A stretch of DNA of 10,317 bases, from contig DWZY01000187.1 in NCBI GenBank assembly GCA_019117325.1, positions 1-10,317 on the forward strand. Reading direction: 5' to 3'. The position numbers and the translations under genes are program-made. This document shows positions 1 to 6,000 of the stretch, piece after piece (the stretch's first letter is position 1; every line of letters begins with the position of its first letter). Under the pieces are notes generated by a model, which saw only the letters and a program-made list of their open reading frames with translations, ran no database searches and was not told the DNA's origin. Source of the DNA: Candidatus Brevibacterium intestinigallinarum (GTDB lineage: Bacteria > Actinomycetota > Actinomycetes > Actinomycetales > Brevibacteriaceae).

Positions 1-979
1 CAAGCGCGAGGACCTCAACCACACGGGCAGCCACAAGATCAACAATGCCCTGGGGCAGGCGCTCCTCGCACGGCGACTGGGCAAGACCCGCCTCATCGCA
101 GAGACGGGCGCGGGGCAGCACGGCGTCGCGACCGCCACCGCAGCGGCCCTGCTGGGCATGGAGTGCCGTATCTACATGGGTGCCGTCGACGTCGAGCGCC
201 AGGCCCTCAACGTCGCGCGCATGCGACTGCTGGGAGCGGAGGTCACGGCCGTCGAGGCGGGCTCGCGCACCCTCAAGGACGCGATCAACGAGACGTTCCG
301 CGACTGGGTCGCCTCGGTCGGATCGACCCACTACGTGTTCGGCACCGTCGCGGGGCCGCACCCGTTCCCGCTGCTGGTGCGGGAGTTCCAGCGGATCATC
401 GGCCTCGAGGCCCGGCAGCAGTCCCAGGACCTCCTGGGCGGCCTGCCCGACGCGGTCGTCGCCTGCGTGGGCGGCGGCTCGAACGCGATCGGCATCTTCC
501 ACGCCTTCATCCCGGACGAGTCGGTCCGACTCGTGGGCTGTGAGGCGGCGGGGGACGGGATCGACACCCCGCGCCACGCGGCGACGCTCACGAAGGGCAC
601 GGTGGGCGTCCTCCACGGCGCGAAGTCGTACCAGCTGCAGGACGAGGACGGGCAGACGCTCGAGAGCCACTCGATCTCCGCGGGCCTCGACTACTCCGGC
701 GTGGGCCCCGAGCACGCATGGCTCCATGACTCCGGACGCGGCGAGTACCGCCCGATCACGGACGCGCAGGCGATGGACGCATTCCGCCTCCTCTGCCGCA
801 CGGAGGGCATCATCCCCGCGATCGAGAGCTCGCACGCGCTGGCGGGCGCCCTCGAACTGGGCCGCGAGCTGGGCCCCGAGGCGACGATCCTCGTCTGCCT
901 CTCGGGCCGCGGTGACAAGGACGTGACGACCGCCGGACGCTGGTTCGGCTACCTCGACGGAGCAGGAGACGCGGAATGA
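1..979 (+). CDS. trpB: Tryptophan synthase beta chain (5' end outside the window)
   Basis: TrpB is the PLP-dependent beta subunit of tryptophan synthase. It condenses indole, channelled from TrpA, with L-serine to give L-tryptophan in the cytoplasm. The reading frame is open from base 2 to the TGA at 977-979, giving 325 visible residues. The PLP Schiff-base lysine is seen in HTGSHKINN (codon 35-37, Salmonella Lys87). The catalytic glutamate follows in AETGAGQHG (codon 101-103, Glu109), 22 residues later exactly as in Salmonella. The PLP phosphate loop GGGSNA (codons 470-487) also keeps the Salmonella spacing. EGIIPAIESSHAL and CLSGRGDKD near the C terminus are further TrpB signatures. By that numbering about 75 or more N-terminal residues and the start codon lie upstream. 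The gene overlaps trpA by four bases (ATGA), so the two subunits are probably translationally coupled. Identification is secure. Confidence 0.98.
   Translation, partial: KREDLNHTGSHKINNALGQALLARRLGKTRLIAETGAGQHGVATATAAALLGMECRIYMGAVDVERQALNVARMRLLGAEVTAVEAGSRTLKDAINETFRDWVASVGSTHYVFGTVAGPHPFPLLVREFQRIIGLEARQQSQDLLGGLPDAVVACVGGGSNAIGIFHAFIPDESVRLVGCEAAGDGIDTPRHAATLTKGTVGVLHGAKSYQLQDEDGQTLESHSISAGLDYSGVGPEHAWLHDSGRGEYRPITDAQAMDAFRLLCRTEGIIPAIESSHALAGALELGRELGPEATILVCLSGRGDKDVTTAGRWFGYLDGAGDAE
964..969 (+). promoter_or_regulatory. Ribosome binding site of trpA
   Basis: AGGAGA inside the last codons of trpB, six bases before the ATG at 976. It supports the trpA start that overlaps the trpB stop as ATGA. 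Confidence 0.75.
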
Positions 980-1776
980 GCCAGACGACGGACGGCGGAC
1001 GCGGCACGGCCCCCGTGCTGGCGGCGGCGGCTGCGGAGGATCGCGCCGCCTTCATCGGCTACCTGCCGGTGGGCTACCCGGACGTGCCCGTCTCCCTCGA
1101 GGCGGTCCGGGCCCTGGCCGCGGGCGGAGCGGACATCGTCGAGATCGGCATGCCGTACACGGACCCGGGCATGGACGGTCCGGTCATCGAGGCGGCGACC
1201 GTGCAGGCCCTGCGCAACGGGGTCCGCGTGCGCGATGTCTTCGCAGCCGTCGAGGCGGCGGCGGAGGCGGGCGCGACGCCCGTCGTCATGAGCTACTGGA
1301 ACCTCATCCTCCAGCACGGGGTCGACGCCTACGCGCGCGACCTCGCCTCTGCCGGCGGCGCCGGCATCGTGACCCCGGATCTCATCCCGGACGAGGCGGA
1401 CGAGTGGATCGCGGCCTCGGACGCGCACGGCCTCGACCGGATCTTCCTCGTCGCGCCGTCGTCGTCGCCGGAGCGGCTGTCACGGGTCGTGAGCGCCAGC
1501 CGCGGCTTCGTGTACGCGGCCTCCACGATGGGCGTCACCGGCACACGCGCGGAGGTGGGCGATCGGGCCGAGGGGCTCGTCGCGGACACCCGGGCCGCGG
1601 GCGCCGAGCGCGTCTGCGTGGGCCTGGGCGTCTCGACGCGCGCCCAGGCCGCCGAGGTCGCCGGCTACGCCGACGGCGTCATCGTGGGCTCCGCGCTGGT
1701 GCGCGCGCTCACCGAGGAGGGACCGGCCGGTGTGGGCCGTGCCGCGCAGGAGTTCGCGGAGGGCGTGCGTGATTGA
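976..1776 (+). CDS. trpA: Tryptophan synthase alpha chain
   Basis: TrpA cleaves indole-3-glycerol phosphate to indole and glyceraldehyde 3-phosphate and passes indole to TrpB through the complex tunnel. The 266-residue product has the usual family length and fills one (beta/alpha)8 barrel. The catalytic pair is visible: Glu56 in VEIGMPY and Asp67 in MDGP, corresponding to Salmonella Glu49 and Asp60. The mobile loop STMGVTGTR and the phosphate-binding segments GLGVST and VIVGSALV follow in the expected order. The ATG at 976 overlaps the trpB stop and has AGGAGA six bases upstream. The residues after the TDP of the TrpA signature read GMDG; the glycine differs from the usual branched or aliphatic residue, but both acids are kept, so activity is expected. 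The first 20 or so residues are a variable, Ala- and Gly-rich extension. The 3' end overlaps lgt by eight bases. Confidence 0.98.
   Translation: MSQTTDGGRGTAPVLAAAAAEDRAAFIGYLPVGYPDVPVSLEAVRALAAGGADIVEIGMPYTDPGMDGPVIEAATVQALRNGVRVRDVFAAVEAAAEAGATPVVMSYWNLILQHGVDAYARDLASAGGAGIVTPDLIPDEADEWIAASDAHGLDRIFLVAPSSSPERLSRVVSASRGFVYAASTMGVTGTRAEVGDRAEGLVADTRAAGAERVCVGLGVSTRAQAAEVAGYADGVIVGSALVRALTEEGPAGVGRAAQEFAEGVRD
1758..1763 (+). promoter_or_regulatory. Ribosome binding site deciding the lgt start
   Basis: GGAGGG within the end of trpA, five bases before the GTG at 1769. No other start candidate nearby has such a match, so this site fixes the lgt start at GTG 1769 rather than at the ATG at 1730 further upstream in the same frame. 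Confidence 0.75.
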
Positions 1777-2812
1777 TCTCCTCGCGTCCATCCCGTCGCC
1801 CGGCTGGAGCGGCTTCGACCTGGGGCCGGTGCGCATCCACGCGTACGCGCTCTGCATCCTCCTGGGCATCGCTCTGGCCCTCTGGCTGACGAACAGGCGA
1901 TGGCAGGCGCGCGGCGGCACCGAGGACGACCTCTGGACGATCGCGATCTGGGCGATCCCCGCCGGCATCATCGGAGGGCGCCTCTACCACGTCTTCTCGA
2001 CTCCGGCGCCCTACTTCGGGCCGGACGGGAATCCGATCGCGGCGCTCTACATCTGGAACGGCGGACTGGGCATCTGGGGTGCCGTCGCCCTGGGCGTGCT
2101 CGTCGTCCTCCTCGTGTGCCGGCGGCACGGCTACCGCTTCACGTCGTTCCTCGATGCCGCTGCGCCGGGCATCATCCTCGCGCAGGCCGTGGGCCGGTGG
2201 GGCAACTGGTTCAACCAGGAGCTGTTCGGTGCACCCACGACGCTGCCGTGGGGCCTCGAGATCGACCGGGCCAGCCCCACGTGGCCGGACCCGTCCCTGC
2301 CCGCCGACACGCTCTTCCACCCCACGTTCCTCTACGAGTCCCTGTGGAACCTGGGCTCCTGCCTCGTGCTGCTGTGGGCCGCCCGCCGCTTCTCCCTGTG
2401 GCGCGGTCAGGTCTTCTACCTGTACCTGAGCCTCTACACCGCGGGCCGCGTGTGGATCGAGGCGCTGCGCATCGATGATGCGGAGCACATCCTGGGACTG
2501 CGGCTCAATGTCTGGACGTCGATCCTCGTCTTCGCACTGGGCATCGCCCTGCTGCTCGTCTCCCGCGCCCGTCACGGCGGAGGCAGCGACACGGCGTACA
2601 CCTCCGACAGGACGGAGCCGGACGCCGAGGCCGGAGGCTCCTCGGGGAGCGGTGCTGCTGCCGGCGAGTCGGCGGCGTCCGAGGCCGCGGGGAACACCGG
2701 CGATGAGCCGGAGACTCCTGCGCGCGGGGGCGGCTTCGGGTTCTTCGGCGCCGTGACGTCCGCGATCTCGATCGTCCCGCAGCTGCGCGCGCGCTCAGAT
2801 CCTGAGATGTAA
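1769..2812 (+). CDS. lgt: Prolipoprotein diacylglyceryl transferase
   Basis: Lgt is an integral membrane enzyme. It moves a diacylglyceryl group from phosphatidylglycerol to the lipobox cysteine of prolipoproteins, the first step of lipoprotein maturation. I start it at GTG 1769 (347 residues): GGAGGG lies five bases upstream, and the start overlaps the trpA stop by eight bases. With this start key residues fall on E. coli numbers: Tyr26 in IHAYA, then Arg143, Asn146, Glu151 and Gly154 in the Lgt signature GRWGNWFNQELFG. GGRLYHVF, YESLWN and AGRVWIEALR (Arg234, matching E. coli Arg239) are also present. Several hydrophobic helices fit a seven-helix topology, the last at about residues 248-268. 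The E. coli His103 position is Trp here (GGLGIWGA). Residues from about 270 form a Gly/Ser/Ala/Glu-rich polar tail ending in a short hydrophobic patch. The neighbours are unrelated in function; trpA-lgt linkage is common in actinobacteria. Confidence 0.96.
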   Translation: MIDLLASIPSPGWSGFDLGPVRIHAYALCILLGIALALWLTNRRWQARGGTEDDLWTIAIWAIPAGIIGGRLYHVFSTPAPYFGPDGNPIAALYIWNGGLGIWGAVALGVLVVLLVCRRHGYRFTSFLDAAAPGIILAQAVGRWGNWFNQELFGAPTTLPWGLEIDRASPTWPDPSLPADTLFHPTFLYESLWNLGSCLVLLWAARRFSLWRGQVFYLYLSLYTAGRVWIEALRIDDAEHILGLRLNVWTSILVFALGIALLLVSRARHGGGSDTAYTSDRTEPDAEAGGSSGSGAAAGESAASEAAGNTGDEPETPARGGGFGFFGAVTSAISIVPQLRARSDPEM

Positions 2813-2813
2813 C

Positions 2814-2845
2814 CCGGAATTCTGAAATCGTGACCGGAACTGGGA
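2814..2845 (+). repeat. Tandem CCGGAA direct repeats, possible operator
   Basis: Positions 2814-2825 and 2834-2845 agree at 9 of 12 bases (core CCGGAA, then a pyrimidine, T, two variable bases, GA). They are 20 bases apart, close to two helical turns, and lie immediately upstream of the candidate -10 of gltB. A tandem regulator site is possible. I cannot match it to a named regulator, and two short GC-rich repeats can arise by chance. Confidence 0.3.
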
Positions 2846-2862
2846 GTTGCGGAGTGTAAACT
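2830..2862 (+). promoter_or_regulatory. Candidate gltB promoter
   Basis: TAAACT at 2857-2862 matches four of six bases of the TATAAT consensus, including the important T, A and final T. Upstream, GTGACC at 2830-2835 matches four of six bases of TTGACA, but the spacer is 21 bases, longer than ideal; actinobacterial -35 boxes are often weak. The first purine in the usual distance window downstream is G2871, which would give a leader of about 94 bases. Treat as a prediction. Confidence 0.35.
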
Positions 2863-2870
2863 GGGTTTCC

Positions 2871-2900
2871 GTGTGGTCGACCTCGCACGAGGCGACCCAC
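2871..2900 (+). promoter_or_regulatory. Stem-loop at predicted 5' end of the gltB leader
   Basis: GTG (2871-2873) pairs with CAC (2898-2900), GGTCG (2875-2879) with CGACC (2893-2897), and CCTC (2881-2884) with GAGG (2889-2892). The loop is GCAC, and T2874 and A2880 are single bulges. This makes 12 pairs in 30 bases with no mismatch other than the bulges. No T-run follows, so it is not an intrinsic terminator. It may stabilise the 5' end of the mRNA or act as a regulatory element. The structure is clear; the function is unknown. Confidence 0.5.
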
Positions 2901-2924
2901 CGCAGTACCGACAGCGCCGTCTGC

Positions 2925-2940
2925 TGCGGACCTTTCCGCA
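2925..2940 (+). promoter_or_regulatory. Short hairpin just before the gltB ribosome binding site
   Basis: TGCGGA (2925-2930) and TCCGCA (2935-2940) form a perfect six-base stem around a CCTT loop. It ends seven bases before the GGAAGGA ribosome binding site. It could influence ribosome access to gltB. It is short enough that chance is a real alternative. Confidence 0.35.
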
Positions 2941-2947
2941 CAACCCC

Positions 2948-2954
2948 GGAAGGA
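2948..2954 (+). promoter_or_regulatory. Ribosome binding site of gltB
   Basis: GGAAGGA, ten bases before the ATG at 2965. It favours this ATG over the in-frame ATG at 2983, which has no comparable site at suitable spacing. Confidence 0.7.
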
Positions 2955-2964
2955 CGGTGCTCGC

Positions 2965-3045
2965 ATGAGTGGACCCGTCTCCATGCCCTTCTCTGCGCGC
3001 CCTGCGCGTCACGCACTCGCTGACCCGTCAGATGAGCACGACGCG
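2965..3045 (+). other. Predicted GltB propeptide
   Basis: Glutamate synthase large subunits are matured by removal of a short leader so that the catalytic cysteine becomes the N-terminal residue. Here the 27 residues before Cys28 (codon 3046-3048) would be removed. The cleavage point is inferred from the conserved Cys-Gly that starts the mature Ntn-hydrolase glutaminase domain. Confidence 0.7.
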
Positions 3046-6000
3046 TGCGGCCTCGCCTTCATCGCTCGCTACCGCGGCCCCGCCGACCACCTCGTCGTGC
3101 AGCAGGCCCTCACGGCGCTGCGGAACATGGAGCACCGCGGTGGCGTGGGCGGAGACGAGGGCACGGGCGACGGCGCGGGCATCACCGTGCAGGTGCCGCA
3201 CGACTTCCTCACCGCAGTGAGCGGCCTCGCGCTGCCGGAAGCGGGACAGTACGCGGTCGGGACCGCATTCCTCGACCCGGCGGACCCCGCTGCCGGACGG
3301 GCTGCGGTCCAGCGGATCGCGCAGTCCGAGGGCGTCGACGTGCTGGGCTGGCGACCCGTCCCCGTGGACCCGTCCGTGCTGGGTGCATCCGCCCGCACGG
3401 CGATGCCGCACTTCGAGCAGGTCTTCCTCACGGCCTCGGCGGACCGACCGCTGCGGACCGACGCGTCCGGGGGCACGGATCCCTGGGCCCTGGACCGCCG
3501 CGCCTTCGCGGTTCGCCGGCGCGCGGAGCGGGAGGGCGTCTACTTCCCCTCGCTGTCCACCCGCACCCTCATCTACAAGGGAATGGTGAGCACCGCGCAG
3601 CTGGAGCCGTTCTATCCGGACCTGGCCGATGTGCGCTTCCAGACCCGGCTCGCGATCGTCCACTCGCGCTTCTCGACGAACACCTTCCCGTCGTGGCCGC
3701 TCGCGCAGCCCTTCCGCATGCTCGCCCACAACGGCGAGATCAACACGATCCGCGGCAATCGCAACTGGATGGCCGCGCGCGAGTCCGTCCTGGCGTCGGA
3801 ACTCCTCGCGTCGCCGGACGGCACCGGAGACAACGCGGATCTGGCGCGCCTCCTGCCCATCAACAATCCGATCCTGTCGGACTCCGGGTCGCTGGACGAG
3901 GTCCTCGAACTCCTCGTCATGTCGGGCCGCCCGCTGCCGCACGCGATGGCGATGCTCATCCCGGAGGCCTGGGAGAAGGAGCCCGCGATCTCAGAGCAGC
4001 GGCAGGCGTTCTACCGCTACCACGCGCTCCTCATGGAGGCGTGGGACGGTCCCGCCTGCGTCGCGTTCACCGACGGCGACCAGATCGGGGCGGTCCTGGA
4101 CCGCAACGGGCTGCGCCCCGCCCGCTACACGCTGACGGACGACACCGTCGTCCTCGCGAGCGAGGCCGGGGTCGTCGACCTGCCCCAGGAGTCGATCGTC
4201 GCCCGGGGCCGCGTCCAGCCCGGCCGGATGTTCCTCGTCGACATGGTCGCCGGACGCATCGTGTCCGACACGGAGACGAAGGCCTCGCTCGCCTCGGCCG
4301 CGCCGTATGCGGAGTGGCTCGAGCAGACGACGGTCGCGATCGAGGACCTGCCGGAGCGCGAGACCGTGCGGTATCCGCAGGCGTCCGTCGTGCGCCGCCA
4401 GCGCACGTTCGGCTACACGGACGAGGAGCTGCGGATCCTCATCGGTCCCATGGCGGAAGCCGGGAGCGAGCCGCTGGGCGCCATGGGCACCGACACCCCG
4501 GTCGCGGCGTTCGCGGAGCGCCCGCGCCTGCTCTTCGACTACTTCGCGCAGAGCTTCGCGCAGGTGACCAATCCGCCGCTCGACGCGATCCGCGAGGAGA
4601 TCGTCACGAGCGTCGCCGTGGGGATCGGCAGCGAGGGCAACCTGCTGGCGGCGGGCCCCCAGGACCTCTTCCAGGTCGACCTGCCCTACCCCGTCATAGA
4701 CAACGAGCAGCTCGCGAAGTTCGTCCACCTCTCCGGTGCGCGGGTGGGCTCCGAGGGACGCCGCGCGACCGCCGTGCTGCGCGGACTGTACCGGCCCGGC
4801 GGCGGCGACGCCCTGCGCGCACGCATCGCGGAGCTGTGCGAGGAGGCGAGTGCGGCGATCCGCGCGGGCGCCCGGTTCCTGGTCCTCTCGGACCGCGACT
4901 CGCACGCGGATCTCGCGCCGATCCCCACGCTGCTGCTCACCTCGGCCGTCCACCACCACCTCATCCGCGAGCGGACCCGCACCGCCGTCTCGCTGCTCGT
5001 CGAGGCGGGCGATGTGCGCGAGGTCCACCACGTCGCGACGCTCATCGGCTTCGGCGCCTCCGCCGTCAACCCGTATCTCGCGATGGAGACCGCGGCCCTC
5101 ATGGTCCGGGACGGACGCGTGAAGGGGATCGAGGAGGACGTCGCCGTCCGCAACGTCCTGCGATCGCTGGGACGCGGACTCCTCAAGGTCATGTCGAAGA
5201 TGGGCATCTCGACGGTGCACTCATACCATGCGGCCCAGACATTCGAGGCTCTGGGCCTGAGCGACGAACTGGTCGAGGAGTTCTTCGTCGGCACCCGCGC
5301 CCGTCTGGGCGGCATCGGCCTTGACGGCATCGCGGCGGAGGTGGAGGAGCGCCATCGCGCCGCCTACCCGCACGACAATCCGCTCGCACACCGCCCTCTG
5401 GACATCGGCGGCGAGTACCAGTGGCGCCGCGAGGGACCGCCGCACCTCTTCGACCCGGAGACGGTCTTCCGCCTCCAGCACGCGACGCGCACGCGCCGCT
5501 TCGACATCTTCCGCGCCTACACCTCCCGCGTCGACGATCAGGCGCGCGAGCTGCTGACGCTGAGGGGCCTCTTCGACCTGATCCCCAGTGCCGGCGGACC
5601 GATCCCGCTCGACGAGGTCGAGCCCGCGTCCGCGATCATCCGACGCTTCTCGACGGGCGCCATGAGCTACGGCTCACTGTCCCAGGAGGCGCACGAGACC
5701 CTCGCGATCGCGATGAACAGGATCGGGGGGAAGTCGAACACCGGAGAGGGCGGGGAGGACGTCGAACGACTCCTGGACCCGGAGCGGCGCTCAGCGATCA
5801 AGCAGGTCGCCAGCGGGCGCTTCGGCGTCACGAGCCTCTATCTCACGGAGGCGGATGACATCCAGATCAAGATGGCGCAGGGGGCCAAGCCCGGCGAGGG
5901 CGGCCAGCTGCCTCCATCGAAGGTCTACCCGTGGATCGCGCGGACGCGGAACTCGACGGCGGGCGTGGGGCTCATCTCGCCCCCGCCGCACCACGACATC

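Larger units (their letters stand above)
2813..2964. other. Intergenic region upstream of gltB
   Basis: This 152-base gap is the only sizeable non-coding stretch. It is less GC-rich at its left end. It holds, in order, two CCGGAA direct repeats 20 bases apart, a weak -35 and -10 pair, a 12-bp bulged hairpin, a 6-bp hairpin and the gltB ribosome binding site. There is no T-run after any hairpin, so I see no intrinsic terminator for lgt. The layout suggests a separate promoter and structured leader for gltBD. This is read from sequence only. Confidence 0.6.

Noticed and set aside
1730..1768. Upstream ATG at 1730 as the lgt start
   Set aside because: It would add 13 Arg-rich residues overlapping trpA without a better ribosome binding site. 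GTG 1769 has GGAGGG five bases upstream and gives E. coli-like residue numbering.
2794..2806. CTCAG-ATC-CTGAG inverted repeat at the end of lgt as a terminator
   Set aside because: Only a five-base stem, inside the coding end, with no T-run after it. It is too weak to call as an intrinsic terminator.
2846..2861. GlnR-like nitrogen regulator box before gltB (GTTGC, six bases, TAAAC)
   Set aside because: Each half differs from the GTnAC-n6-GnAAC consensus at one core base, and no properly spaced second box is seen. Too weak to call.
2983..2985. ATG at 2983 as an alternative gltB start
   Set aside because: In frame and possible, but it lacks a well-placed ribosome binding site; ATG 2965 has GGAAGGA ten bases upstream.
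3045..5324. 759-codon plus-strand frame overlapping gltB
   Set aside because: An alternative frame of gltB, with Arg/Pro/Gly-rich translation typical of a shifted GC-rich gene.
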